NCBI GenBank assembly: GCA_021229015.1
Contig: CM037777.1
Coordinates: 53,017,554 to 53,081,553, forward strand
Source of the DNA: Solen grandis
Lineage: Eukaryota; Mollusca; Bivalvia; Adapedonta; Solenidae
Direction: 5' to 3'
Length of the DNA stretch: 64,000 nt
Both the position numbers and the translations under genes were made by a program. Below, piece after piece: positions 12,701-24,903 of the stretch (within the stretch, counting starts at the first letter, position 1; every line of letters begins with the position of its first letter). The notes below the pieces were generated by a model that was given only the letters and a program-made list of their open reading frames with translations, made no database searches and was not told the origin of the DNA.

Positions 12701-13690
12701 GTAATGATATTTTGTTTCTCTCTTAGACTAGTCTTCCACGTTCTCTGATATGAGGAGTAGATTAATTCTTTGAAATTCTTTTGGTTGTTCAGATATGAAG
12801 TATGGCAACACGGTAGATTTTTGTAATTTCTTCGATAGTGTATATCCGTAAACATTGATTGCGAGATTGTTTTGTCTTTCCACCTTTGGTATTTGAGAGA
12901 TTGGTGTAGGTACATCTACTCCTTTCATGTTCAAATCCGGACATTTGGTGTAACTGTATATGTTATTCATGTTAGTTTTAGCTGGATGCAGTGCTGATTT
13001 CAAAGCCCATTCCAAGCATCTATCATCTTTGTTCTTCACGTTTATAATCGCTTTCTTCTTGGCAAGATCATCAGGTAATTGTATGTAAGACGAACCTTTC
13101 AGTGGTTCATACTTTGCGATATTCAGGTACAGCTTGATGCAATGGTCAATCTCCAAACCGGAAGCTGTATTGGTGAACTTCTCGATCCACGTTTGTAAAT
13201 ATTCAACTTGATCATCATAGAATTCATTCACTTTAGCATCATCGAGGACAGCACTTTGATCTCCGTGTTTTTGAAATGTAACTTCTTTTGTCTCACCATT
13301 AAGTTCATCATGATAGAATTTAATGGACAAACCGACCGAGAACTTGATGCCATTGTACTCTTTGATGTCTTTCTTGATTTGATTTGTCATGATGGTCTAT
13401 TTATCGCTAAACAAAATGTCAGGATCTTTGTATTTGTGTGCATCCACCTCGTATGTTTTGAAGTAGTTGCACGATGGTTTATCAACCAGTTTCAGTTCAT
13501 TGGTCTCAGACAGTTGAGCTCTCTTTCTCCTCTTCTTTTCTCTACGTCTCCTCCTTAGATTTTCTATGGCTTTTAGACGACTCGGGGTTTTTCTCTGGTT
13601 CGTTAAAGTATTCAGGGCTTTGTTCAAAGCTGTGTCATCAATTCTCCCTTCAATATGTAATTGTAATAGTTTTTCTACATTGGCACTCAT
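9735..13690 (-). pseudogene. Protein-primed family B DNA polymerase of a Polinton, heavily broken
   Basis: Reads right to left. ATG at 13,690 starts a basic N-terminal region. An in-frame TAG at 13,397-13,399 cuts it off from the next block (13,390-12,728), which is otherwise in the same frame. Then come exonuclease motif I (YADFESI, present twice), a zinc-binding CWICEQEI...DHCHFTGEYRG block like recombination endonuclease VII (11,298-11,549) and exonuclease motif III (YHDLYLKTDILLLADVF). Polymerase motif A (YLDANNLYG), motif B (FGKTMEN, on shifted frames at about 10,240) and motif C (YTDTDS, about 10,030) follow. The C-terminus ends at TGA 9,735-9,737. At least six frame changes are visible. 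Confidence 0.88.
11530..13105. repeat. Scrambled partial tandem duplication inside the polymerase gene
   Basis: Roughly 11,530-12,230 and 12,283-13,100 encode the same two blocks: the exonuclease I region (MRIEMPSKGKDHIK, YADFESI) and the zinc-finger/DVPTPISQIPKVE region. Copies differ by about 1-3 % in the aligned parts. Each has private segments: about 11,660-11,705 in the first and about 12,665-12,840 in the second. The junction at 12,247-12,280 contains a 30-bp piece that also occurs at 11,248-11,278. Confidence 0.75.
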
Positions 13691-15217
13691 TTTTGTTTCA
13701 TTTTTATAAACCATATATTTATTATTAAATAAAAAAAATATTTTAGTATATAACAATAACATGGAATGAACTATGTTACTGCGAGGTTCAAATGAACAGT
13801 GTAAAAATAAACCAGTAAAACATATTGTAATTATTATATCATGAAACATAATAAAACAAAACAGTCCCATCCTAGATTGAAACATAGATACACAGAAGTC
13901 ATCAAACCCTGGAGACATGAGATTGCTCGATTAAATAGGATCCAATATATATGAGTTTACACAAACCTAGATACTACAATATATCATAGATGGTGTTCCA
14001 GTGTCTTTGACCCAAAACGGTCAAAAACAATGAGTGTATCGCAGAACCCCCATAACACATATATATACACTTTGGCATATTTATTCGTTAGAGATCTTGG
14101 TTGATATCGACCCAGCTGGCAAGGAGTAATGGCCATTGAATTGATCTCTAAGCTTCAAACATTTATAAAGATTTTTTAACATGCACATGCACCAGTACAC
14201 CTTGTGCTTCCCTAACCTCGACGATGCAAATTTCCATCTCTTACGAGTGAACCACGGCGCATTTGAGCGATCTTTGCCATTTTGTAAAAAGTAGGTGTAT
14301 TCCTTTCAACAAGGATTGACTTGACTTGACTATTTGTCAAAGATTTACTTCTGTCGTGTTCGCGAAATTCTTTACTTTTGTTAAAATTTACAAATCCCTT
14401 ATTTTCTGAAATTTAATTCTCAAGCAAAAAAGTTGCTTATCAGAGGAAGGGATCACATATCATCCAAACCTTTTATGGTGTGGACATGCTGTCTATCATA
14501 CTTTTATAATTTTAATTGAATATGGTTAGTGAATTCCGACCTAGAATACCGGAGCTAAAGCGAAAAGCTGATTTTAATGAGATTGCCAGCAATCGGAAGC
14601 TTTAAAGTTCATTACCCTCGGAAAACAATCCCAAATTAATATTTGGATATTTTCTGCATTACAGTGAAATTGTGTATGCCACTACGCTTTCCGGTTGTGC
14701 CTGGCCAAACAAAGAATTCATGGTAAGGACTTTCATTTGGAGAAAATATTTGAACAATAGATGGCGAAATTCCTAAAACTAAGTTGTCAGGTATAAAGAA
14801 ATGCATTCTGTTTTCCTCAATAACATAAACGAATATTTCGTTTATGAAAACCAGGAAATGACGCTTACTTACCTACTCTGCAATACCACTTGGCTGATAA
14901 AATACGTGGTTCAGCTCCATGAAATATATTTGAGTTGTCAAAAACAGTATGATCAAATAATCAATTGCTACAATTCATAGGAAGAAATCATTGATGAAGG
15001 ACATTTGTATGCAGAATAAGTCGGCTATGGCGGAACCATGCCAACAGCTGAGGAACGGCAATCTGGACTATGAAAAGTTAGTTTAAAGTCTTATTTATCA
15101 AAACACAAGTCTGTCAGTGGAACAAACCTAGTCAATAAATTAACTTACAACATCATATATTTTAAGTCTATAAATCTCTAGGTTTTCGTAAAATAACATG
15201 TTCAATAAAAACAATAA
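13691..15217. other. No gene seen to the right of the Polinton
   Basis: AT-rich. A 173-codon minus-strand frame covers 13,397-13,918, but only the part below 13,690 is polymerase. No inverted copy of the sequence near 5.4 kb is visible, so the Polinton end is missing or eroded. Confidence 0.45.
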
Positions 15218-15317
15218 NNNNNNNNNNNNNNNNNNNNNNNNNNNNNNNNNNNNNNNNNNNNNNNNNNNNNNNNNNNNNNNNNNNNNNNNNNNNNNNNNNN
15301 NNNNNNNNNNNNNNNNN
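15218..15317. other. Assembly gap (100 N)
   Basis: Exactly 100 N, the usual placeholder for a gap of unknown size. Confidence 0.99.
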
Positions 15318-16265
15318 AATACAAAAGGAGATTTATATATGAAAACGTGACATTGCAAGAAATGGACAAAATGGTACGTGCTTTTGTGAGAGTTAGACTA
15401 GTTGCCCCAATCTTTGTTTAATAAGTCTTTGTGTATATTGTAAAGACGTATTTGCTAGGTGTTAGCCTAAGACGCAGATTCTACAATTTTACTTTTTATA
15501 TAGACAAAGAAGAATAATGTCTGTAGAGGCGATATAAAACAATATGCCTCAAACATCAAAGTGGTGCCACCCTGGCCTTGATGAATTGCTTGAAACGCAA
15601 ACATAATGAATTACATGTGATGATAGTATAACACGCAAATTTCGTTTTAGTTATAGTGACAACGTTTATTTTTATTTTTCTGGTCTTTCACACGAGCGAG
15701 TCTTACATTTAAATGAAACCGTTAATTTCAGGGGATAAATATTAAGAAGAATAGCTAACAACATCAGGGGTGAGTTAAGACAATGGAAGGCCATGCGATG
15801 TTTGAATTATTCAACTATCATACTTGTAACTGTCGATAACCACTAGGCAGGTACTCATTTGCGATTCAAAGTTAGGAAATAAAAGATTCACTTTCATTTT
15901 AGACATAATGAAAACATGGAAGTTCATAGCTTTTTCCTAAGAGTTTTAGGAAGGATTTTGGGGCCTTTTGAGACACGAAAAAGTGTCGTAAATCGTCAAA
16001 TTGGGGAACTGTCACAATTTCCATTTATGAGTTGTTAAAGCAAAATTAAAATACAAATACAAAGTATTACATTTTTCACTTTTACTGCTGAACAGCACAC
16101 GATCTCTCTTCTTTAATTCTGATGAATGTTTAAATCATTTCATGAATATCCCTGCTGCAAGTTTTGATTTAAATGCATTTTTTGCGTATGGTTTCTCCTA
16201 CATTGTTTTGCTGATGTGGAATTTCGACTACATTTGGTAAAAAAAAATATTTAAGACATGGGGCC
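15318..16265. other. No gene seen
   Basis: AT-rich sequence without open frames or recognisable repeats. Confidence 0.45.
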
Positions 16266-16796
16266 GAATTTCTACGGAAGCCTTTTAGGGCCATTTTGTC
16301 TTAGGCATTTTGTGTTCTGAGTCAGGTATTATATATGGAACAGAATTAGGGCAAAAATTGCACCTCACCGTCTTACAAGTCCATGTTTACACGTGACATT
16401 CTGCCTTTGCCATACTGACAAGTGATATGCTGTATTATGTTAAGTGCGTTTATCAATGCTGTCTACTGACTAATGCTCTTGTGTATCTTGCATTAGTTAA
16501 TGATTTGGCTTTCATGTGTCAAAATTTGATGCTGTTATATTTTAATGTTTTGTTGAGCAACTATCAATGTGACATTTGTTTTACGTTAAACTGTCTAAAC
16601 TGCCTCATTTGGGGCAGAATAATCAAAGAGAAGTTAATTTGTAGAATCAAGATCCTGCGTTTCGCTTTTACTCAGGGGAGGAAACTGAATACTCGGAACT
16701 CTGGGAAAGTAATATGATCATAACAGGAGTTGAAATATAATAAATGTATAACAGTTTGACTTTTTAAATAGTTTTATTTTCACTTAGGGTAATTTT

Positions 16797-16870
16797 TAGG
16801 AGGGGGTGGGGGCATAGCCCCTTGGTTTTTAGGTGTGTGTGTCGGGGGGGCGGGGGAGGACATAGCCCCT
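16797..16870 (+). other. G-rich tract with G-quadruplex potential
   Basis: Two clusters of G runs (GGAGGGGGTGGGGG and CGGGGGGGCGGGGGAGG) within about 75 bases, each followed by the repeated phrase CATAGCCCCTTGG. Confidence 0.5.
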
Positions 16871-17396
16871 TGGGAAATATTTTTTCTAGGAGGACGGAGG
16901 TGCATTCTGAGGGGCATCTGAGGGAAATTTGGTAGATTTTTTTTCAGTTTTGACAAGATTCCTGTCCCACGACCCTCTTGTTATTGTAATGGGGGCGAAT
17001 GACAACGCTTGGAGGTTGTTGCAGTAGGTGGGCAGTTAACCTATTATTGCTCTTAGGAAGGACCAGTACTAGACTCATATCCTCCGTAAAAATCTCGCAT
17101 ACAAAACCATGGTAGGTAGCCGCCGGGCTTGAACTCACAACCCGCTTATTCAATATATAGATCGTGAAAAAAATTTTCTACATGATTTATAGTGACATTA
17201 ATACGAACTTTATGGCACTGGCTGCAAAGCTAGGTTGCGAGTTCTAATCAAGCTTGGGGACGTTTTTGTGATATGTATTAAAAACTTGTTAATAATTTAT
17301 TAAAAAAAATGAAAATAAAATGTATGTTCAGCAATACTAAAGGCGTTTGCCTGATTCAGATTAAAGCAGACACAGTTCCGTTGTTGTTGTAGTTGT

Positions 17397-17640
17397 ATTG
17401 GGGTTTACCGTCGCTGCGATAGTATTTCAATCATATTGCGATGTCCAGCTAATTACAGGTGGAGGAAGACCCCGAGTACACAGAGGTACCCGGGTAGAAC
17501 CACCGACCTACCGCAAGCCAGCTGGAAGGCTTCCTCACATGAAAAATCCGAAGTCCCTACCGGGATTCGAACCCACAGCGGTGGGGGGCTGAGAGATTTG
17601 AAGTCCACGACGGTAACCGCTCGGCCACGGCCCGGTGACT
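17397..17640 (-). repeat. tRNA-derived SINE, family A, copy 3 (most complete)
   Basis: On the minus strand it has an intact tRNA-like head (A box TGGCCGAGCGG, B box GGGTTCGAATCCC). The family body follows, then the end GACGGTAAACCCC. It serves as the reference for the copies at 435 and 3,366. Confidence 0.85.
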
Positions 17641-18035
17641 CTGGGACTTAATTATGAAACTACGAACAGTATGTAGATCGACGAGATGTACTTGTATATA
17701 AAATTTTGCGTGACGTTAATTATTTTTAAATATTCATCTTTGTAAACCTGAGCTCATATAATTTATATCTGAAATGTTTGGCCTGCAATTAGAAAAGCAA
17801 TGGAAAGTATTATGTAAAATGCAATTATGTCTTTAAGCAGTGGATCTACTTTCAATTTCAAACAATTTGTTTAAAAGAAATAACTTTTTCGAATTTGGAA
17901 ACAGCCACAGTTTCGTACTTCATTTTGCCGATTCTTCCCGAACAGTAGTATAAAGTGACTTATTATAGGCACGCCACCTTTTCTGTGGAGGACGAAATTT
18001 CTGTATATACTACTCCGAACTACCGACAGCGAGTT

Positions 18036-18372
18036 CAGGTGACCAACTACAGTTCTACTCGAGTTATAGAGCGTCCGCCTCGGGTGCGGGAGGTCGTGGG
18101 TTCGATCCCTGGTCGCAACATACCAAAGTCGCAAAAAAAAAAGAAAAAAAAAGGTACTGTTAAAGCTCCCTTGCTTGGCGCTCACCATTTAAGGGTAGAT
18201 GCAGGACTGGCTGGCCCGGTGTCAGGATAATGTGACTGGGTGTGGTATAATGCCACATGTCCACGGCGTGATACTGCAATGTGGCAGCACTATATCTATT
18301 TCAAGTAAACATCGTCTCCAAATGACTTAAAAATACTGTCGGTGGGACGTTAAACCCAACAAACACACACTA
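18036..18372 (+). repeat. tRNA-derived SINE, family B, copy 1
   Basis: The tRNA-like head has B box GTGGGTTCGATCCC. The body contains AATGTGACTGGGTGTGG and CGGCGTGATACTGCA, and the end is CTGTCGGTGGGACGTTAAAC followed by CCAACAAACACACAC. Copies are at 20,325 (-) and 56,955 (+), with a distant one at 37,110 (+). Confidence 0.85.
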
Positions 18373-19278
18373 CTCGAGTAAACTCGTATTGATGACGTAA
18401 TAAATATACTCTAGTTAGCAACCAACTGAACGTATGAGGCTTACCCCTTGTGACTTTATATGTAAATAGACATGTGATTAAAACAATAGATCTTTTATTT
18501 ATGACTTTTTTCGAGCTTGGGCTTTAATAAAGTAGCTGCCAGCTTACATGCTTATTTAAAGACAGGATATCATAGATCATTATAAATTTCTATAAATTTG
18601 CCTAGATGCTTTCCGTCCGCCATATTGCTTTCTAGTCTACCCACCTACCTCTCTGGGTTGAACTCGCGTAACCCTACAGAGTTCGTATGGTAAAACCCCG
18701 CACGTTTTATTTGCAACTCTGGTAACTCTAGTTAACTCTAGTAGCTAAACTGAACTCGCTCCAAGTCAAACCGACAGAGCGCCCTCCAACGTCATGATGC
18801 TAGGTGCACATTTTGACATTTGTCATTCTGCTTGCGTACATGTGTTATTTTGCTTAGCTACACGTGTCATTCATCGATTCGTTAAACCGACGAAATAAAT
18901 TCCATTTTAATACTGGACTGTCCAGCTATACACAGTGCTATACGGTGATGAAATGGAAATAAAAGCAGATGTATTTTCAGTAGTTAATTATGATGTGAAT
19001 GAGTAATGAATGTTTAATGTAAAAATGTAAAAAAACAACAACAAATAACGCAGACGACGATTACACCGTATTGTACTAGTCAAAATGATGCTAGTCACTT
19101 AGACAAATGAAGCAATAAACATGTCAAAAGGCAAAATGTATTTTTTGCCCGAATTCTGTTCCATAATTATACGTTATGAACTAGGTCTTATGACTTAGTC
19201 GTTAAGTCTTAGGCCTTACGCGATAAAAAGGCAGCGCCATATTAAGCAAATGTTGGGGTTTGCCGCACTTTTCATATA

Positions 19279-20050
19279 CAGTAGAACCTCGCCAAACCGA
19301 ACATCATTAAACCGAATTCCTCGCCATTTCGAAGTTTATTTTCGGTCCCGATTTCTTCCCTTCTTATTTTAACTAAAAAGAAAATGTTTAATCCGAATTT
19401 CGCTATTTCGATTTTTTAACTATTTCGAAGTAAAATTCCCGGTCCCGAGGTCGCAATTCATGTGCATTTTTCAATTTTTTATTTCGAAGTCAAATTTCAT
19501 AAATTTTCGTGAACTAATTACCGTCCTTATTATCAATCGTATCCGGGTCAGTTACCAAGTTTATTTTGCGGAGGCACCTGGAGTGGTGGCTCAGACAAGT
19601 TTTTCACACTTTTTTTCGAGATTTGGTTGGGCAACGTGTGTCCCACCGGAAATGTTGATTATTGCTAATCGATGTCTGACAGGTTGCATAATATACACGT
19701 GCCAGCAGATAAAACAAGGTGTCAGATCTTAAGTACTTCGCTACCTGAAGCAGCAGATCGACGGTAAAGATATTTATCATTGTTTGACATGGTAGAATGA
19801 TTGTGTTCATCAGAAGCATCTAAGTAGATCATGATATATTTTCATTACTTTTCATAACTTGCAAACAGTATATACGTACACCTAATAGGTGGTTTTCACG
19901 GCATAACGATTTCCACAATATGCACCGGTAATGAAAACGCAGACATGCACGCTCACAAACTGAAATTTCCACTGGATTTTTAATCCGAATAACCTTATTT
20001 CGAAGTTTTCAGCTTGGTCCCAAGGACTTCGATTTAACGAAGTTCTACTG
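19279..20050. mobile_element. Tigger/pogo-like MITE, 772 bp
   Basis: Terminal inverted repeats begin CAGTAGAAC and are flanked by TA on both sides (19,277-19,278 and 20,051-20,052), as expected for Tc1/mariner-pogo elements. CCGAA/TTCGAAGT motifs recur inside both ends. No transposase frame is present, so it is non-autonomous. Confidence 0.75.
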
Positions 20051-20324
20051 TAAACAAGTTATATGACATAAGGCATAATTCATAACACGTAATTACTAAG
20101 ACAAGAGTCAAGCTGCAATTTTGTACTATGATTATGAATGATACAATCTGACTTATGTATTAGTAATTATTTGTTATGACTTATGTCTTATGGCAGGAAT
20201 ATAGATCCGATATCACAGGGTGCGTTCGATTTGATTACTCGGGTTAACCTACTAGAGCTGTCCAGGATAACTCTGGTTACTTAGGTGAGGCCGATTAATC
20301 CGAATGGCTAGGGGGATATAGTTT

Positions 20325-20625
20325 GATTTTTGGGTTTAACGTCCCACCGACAGTATTTCAGTCATTTAGAGACGATGTCTACTTGAGACAGATATAGTGC
20401 TGCCACACTGCAGTATCACGCCATAGACATGTGGCATGATACCACACCCAGTCACATTATTCTGACACCGGGTCAACAAGTCCTGGAACTATCCTTATAT
20501 GCTGAGCGCCAAGCAAGGGAGCTATACTAGTACCATTTTTACGGCTTTGGTATGTCGCGGCTGGGGATTGAACCCAAAACCTCCCGCTCCCGAGGAGGAC
20601 GCTCTAACCACTCGGCCACCGGGGA
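20325..20625 (-). repeat. tRNA-derived SINE, family B, copy 2
   Basis: Reverse copy of the element at 18,036: GGGTTTAACGTCCCACCGAC at its 3' end and a tRNA-like head near 20,565-20,625 with the A box TGGCCGAGTGG. Confidence 0.85.
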
Positions 20626-21347
20626 CGGAAAAATGGTTGCCGCAGAAACAGTTTATATTGTAGGATTTGTGATAAAATTTGTTTTGAGTTCCAAGTTGGA
20701 TTTCAACTTTATTTTGGCTTCGAATGATGTCCTGTTTATCAGCCGCATAATGAGACAAGGCCATGTCCCTCATATCATGAATTATATAGAGTCCGTGGGG
20801 CCCATGTATAGTTTTTCTGACTTTAAAAGGCATTTAAAAATGAACATATTTGCCTAATTGCTGGACAATTTAATATACTAGTTCATGTTGGTTCTAAACT
20901 ACAAGTGTAACATGTTTTGGATAGTATCGCCCGCTTTACCTTGCTCACGGGGCAGGGTAAGAAAAGTTAATCCGGGAAACATCACCTGTCTTACTTGGGT
21001 TTTGACAAGTTATTACTTGGGTTATCTAGAATTGTCTCGAGTATTATTTCCGAACGCGCTCAGATTATATGACTACCATAGATCTACTAAATTTTATCAG
21101 GCTACACAAACAAGGTATTTTATTACTCACGTCTACTTAAAAATCGTATTCATATTCATTCCCTTTGATATTGGTGAATAGTTGAAGACTCGTCCGCCAT
21201 CGATTTGTCACGTTGCAAGTGCTTTGCCTTTTAACGTGTAAGGCCTAAGACCTAAGGACTAAGTAATAAGACTTATCTCATAACGTATAATGCTTGACTC
21301 AGAACACAAAACGCCTAAGACAATGGCCCTAATAGGCTTCCGTAAGT

Positions 21348-23390
21348 TTCAGTAAAAAAAATGCAATAAATGTAACCTGGTTCGGTAACACATGTCATCA
21401 AGTCAGTAGCGGACATCTTTAATTTATAGACAAGACATGTTGCTAATATTTCTTGTACGACTATAGTATGCAAAACCTGGAGATAAATGCTCACTGAAAG
21501 AATATGCTTTATATCCTTTGGGGGAAAGGTAACATACTTATTGAAATGGTTGTAAAATTCTTTGTAAATATACAACTGCATTCTAGATACGTTATATCCA
21601 AAAGACCGAAACCAAAACTGTCCTGGGAACTCCTTAGTTGCATTTCTTTGAAACATGAAATCAATTTAAGGCGACGGAAAAGTAAATCTCCAATCCCAAT
21701 TTATTGATTGTATAAGATCCCCCAGTTTTTGTCTGGATTTGTAATTGTTTGCGTTCTGTCTAGACTTTTACATAACGAAAGCTTTATTTGCATTCAAATT
21801 TAGTAGAGTCGCCCTCAAGGAATTTTCCAGTCTCATCATCACAATAGTGTAATTAATAAATTCGGCATTGTGTTATTAACGTCACACAGCCTCCTTGTGC
21901 ATAGGGGCCTTCACTGGAGTAAGTCTGATGATTGGAGAGGCAAAAAAGTTTTTGGTTTTCTTCTATTTTCCTAGTCTCAATATGGGTTTGTTAGTCTTCG
22001 GATAAAATTGTAATTGGGCCACACAAATGCAAGGGGGAAATAGAATAAAAATACAGACTGTAAAAAAAGTAATATAAAATATCGACTTTGACACAATTAA
22101 ATTAACATATACGTAAGGGAAAATTATTGCGTTCTACAACATTCCCGAGATTTGTAATTGACATTGCTTGTGGTCTATGGTTGCGCTTTTCCAGTAGGAT
22201 TTTGAATAAACCTGAATTATTCGGGGTTTTTTCTTCCCTTTGTAAGCAACATTAAAAGTAATTCCTGTATTTAACATCTTTGCTGATTATTCCACTTTTT
22301 CCCAGTTACCAGAAATATAAAAATTCGATTTAAGTTAATTTGGTTTCCAAATTAGTTTCACAATTTCACCAAAAATTATACAAGTATAACTTGACAATAA
22401 ATTAGCAAAAAGATGCAAAATTAGGTTAACCCAAGGGACATACTGACAAGATATATATAAAGACTTAAGTTCTTTGCTAACCTCCGCCTTATAATTTTGT
22501 TTTCATGAATTATTCTCCTGTGAAAACTATAATTATCTCCCCTGATTACTTAAATCCATTTTCTACGCGAAGTTTGGATTTTTATGGCAATTTTTAACAG
22601 ACTCACATAATGTGGCGATCTACCAAGATTCAAATTCATTTTATGTGTTTTCCCGGAGTTTCAATGTTTAAGATTTTTCTCTCTCCCCCCCCCCCCCCCC
22701 CCCCCCCCACCAAAAAAAAAATCTTGGTGTATCATTTTTATTAAAACCCTCCAACGACTGGATATAAAATATGGCAATAAGATTTGGTGTGACTTAATTC
22801 AATACATCGTCCAATGAAATGCTTGCATTTCGTTCAAAATTTGAAAAAATAAATATATATATATATTGCATAAAATAATTCATGAGGCCTTGGTATGGAG
22901 AAAATATGAGTGTGTTTGCTGCCTACGTGATCTTCAGTCATAAAAGGCGGAGCTTTTTGCGGCGGCGGAAGGTTACGTCATGTTTTGCATGTAGCCTTAT
23001 AAAATGAACTCCGTGGAACTGACTCTGAATCATCAACTGCACTGTCAATCAAACGGGAGTTTCTTCCATGACGCGAGGTCAACGCTGTATGGCGTAGGTG
23101 ACAAACTGTAAATATGTTATCGTTTAATATTTTAAATTTTATTGATTTATAGCAGCGCTCCGCTTTGCGTCGCTTGTGAAAAAAATCCATAAACATACAA
23201 TCTGAAAATAAACGACAACTAATACCAAGGAGTTCACAATATTAACTGTTGTTTTGGAGCTAATTGTCATCGTGACATTTTAGCCATATAATGACGCCCC
23301 GTAAGCCAATTGGAATGCTTCCTCATTGATCCTACCGGAAATTAGACACACTCGGCTACGGAGATCCTCCGCATCATATAAACACAGTAA
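21348..23390. other. No gene seen; homopolymer C tract
   Basis: AT-rich, with a run of about 25 C at 22,684-22,708 followed by an A run. The G+C-richer patch at about 22,930-23,110 has no family motif in its 72-codon minus-strand frame. Confidence 0.45.
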
Positions 23391-23663
23391 AACCTCTCTT
23401 TAAGACACCTCGGAATTAAGATCCCCTCGCTATCAATACAAGTCATTTTTGGAACCAAATAGTGTTGTCTTGTTGTGACTAGACAGGTAAAATTCACTAC
23501 AAAGACCACCTCGCTATTAAGACCACTTTTTACTGGAAGCGATCGTAGTCTTAGTATAGGTTAGTTCATAGTTGCATTCGTGTCGTGTAGTTGAAGGCAA
23601 CTATGAACTAACCTATTTAGCACATGGTATTTTCCTCCACTAGCGACAAAACGTCACAAAAGT
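23391..23663 (+). repeat. Left half of an older repeat that received the 7.8-kb element
   Basis: Contains CAGTAAAACCTCTCTTTAAG, resembling a mariner/Tigger-type end. Then comes a hairpin (GGTTAGTTCATAGTTGC and its reverse) and CTATTTAGCACATGGTATTT. The other half continues at 31,468. A related uninterrupted copy is at about 56,396-56,550. Confidence 0.65.
23655..23663 (+). repeat. Target-site duplication, left copy
   Basis: CACAAAAGT immediately before the first base of the left TIR, matched exactly at 31,468-31,476. The related empty site at 56,518-56,526 has one copy. Confidence 0.88.
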
Positions 23664-23689
23664 AGGTGTGTGAAGTTAGCGCGTAGATC

Positions 23690-24873
23690 GTAGATCGTAG
23701 ATCGAAACTATAACTAATTTTCTTTGTCGATCTGGGTCGTAGATCGTAGCTCAACCATTCAAATAAACCAAAATAAATGGTTGAGCTGGATCGTAGATCG
23801 TAGCTCTACTATTGAAAAGTTCACGGAATGGTTGAGCTGGGTCGTAGATCGTAGCTCGACCATTGAAAACTTTCATAAAAAATGGTTGAGCTGGATCGTA
23901 GATCGTAGCTCAACCATTGAAAAAGTTCACGGAATGGTTGAGCTGGGTCGTAGATCGTAGCTCGACCATTGAAATAAACCATTATAAATGGTTAAGCTGG
24001 ATCGTAGATCGTAGCTCGACCATTGAAAACTTTCATAGAATGGTTGAGCTGGGTCGTAGATCGTAGCTCAACCATTGAAAATGTTGATGGAATGGTTGAG
24101 CTGGATCGTAGATCGTAGCTCGACCATTGAAAACTTTCATAGAATGGTCGAGCTGGGTCGTAGATCGTAAAAAAAAATGGTTGAGCGTAGCTCAACCATT
24201 GAAAAAGTTCCCGACGGAAACTTTTCCGACGAATGAGATATTCCCGACAAGTACAAAGATTTTTTAAGGAAACTCCTTTCCCGACGAAAGCATTTTTTCC
24301 GACAAATGCAATTTTCCCGACGAGTACAAAAATCCCGACGAAGATAAAAATATTAACAAAATACAATTTTCACAACTAATACTAAATTCCCGACATATAA
24401 TTTTTCCCGACGAACAGAAAATTCCCCGACGGAAACTTTTCCGACGAATGAGATATTACCGACAAGTACAAAGATTTTGGACGGAAACTCTTTTCCCGAC
24501 GAAAGCAATTTTTTTTCCGACAAATGAATTCCGTGAACTTTTTCAATGGTTGAGCTACGATCTACGATCCAGCTCAACCATTTATAACATTTTCAATGGT
24601 TGAGCTACGATCTACGACCCAGCTCAACCATTTATTTTGGTTATTTCAATGGTCGAGCTACGATCTACGACCCAGCTCAACCATTCTATGAACATTTTCA
24701 ATGGTTGAGCTACGATCTACGACCCAGCTCGACCATTCTATGAACATTTTCAATGGTCGAGCTACGATCTACGACCCAGCTCAACCATTTATTTTGGTTT
24801 ATTTGAATGGTTGAGCTACGATCTACGACCCAGGTCGACAAAGAAAATTAGTTATAGTGTTGATTTACGATCT
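23690..24873. repeat. Fold-back satellite inserted in the left TIR
   Basis: The right TIR lacks this block, so it is an insertion. Arms of about 0.5 kb and 0.35 kb are inverted copies (ACTATAACTAATTTTCTTTG at 23,708 and its reverse at 24,840). Each arm is an array of units spaced about 50 bp. The unit is itself palindromic, running from AATGGTTGAGCT to AGCTCAACCATT around GATCGTAGATCGTAG. The centre (about 24,205-24,530) is a different array with CCCGACGAA and TTTTCCGACGAATGAGATAT. Short frames across it are repeat artefacts. Confidence 0.8.
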
Positions 24874-24903
24874 AAGTAGTATAGGCATCTCTTTAGGGTC
24901 AAG

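Larger units (their letters stand above)
5482..13690. mobile_element. Polinton/Maverick remnant (virus-like DNA transposon)
   Basis: The set of genes identifies the element: capsid protein and HerA/FtsK-type packaging ATPase on +, small structural-type genes on +, and protein-primed family B DNA polymerase on - in convergent orientation. The retrovirus-like integrase and the maturation protease expected of a complete element are not seen. No terminal inverted repeat was found near 5.4 or 13.9 kb. Nearly every gene has stops or frameshifts, so this is a dead, end-truncated copy. Limits given are those of the recognisable genes. Confidence 0.88.
16266..21347. repeat. Nested inverted-repeat elements (composite)
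   Basis: The sequence at about 16,270-16,325 (TACGGAAGCC, AGGGCCATT, TGTGTTCTGAGTCA) recurs in reverse at about 21,285-21,340. A second palindrome has arms GAACAGAATTAGGGCAAAAA near 16,340 and its reverse near 19,143, now 2.8 kb apart. Related arms rich in GTCTTAGGCCTTA sit at about 19,150-19,235 and 21,235-21,275. The interior holds a SINE A copy, two SINE B copies and a Tigger-like MITE. Best read as a palindromic MITE family repeatedly invaded by other elements. Outer limits are approximate. Confidence 0.5.

Noticed and set aside
5420..14000. Polinton terminal inverted repeats
   Set aside because: I compared the sequence outside the capsid gene with that outside the polymerase start and saw no inverted match.
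15140..15358. Frame crossing the N gap
   Set aside because: Made of gap characters.
16427..16717. 96-codon plus-strand frame
   Set aside because: AT-rich, no motif, no splice or promoter context; it lies inside a nest of MITEs.
23724..24577. Repetitive protein frames (VDRSSTIE-type units) on both strands
   Set aside because: Produced by the fold-back array, whose palindromic units stay open in several frames; no start or expression signal.
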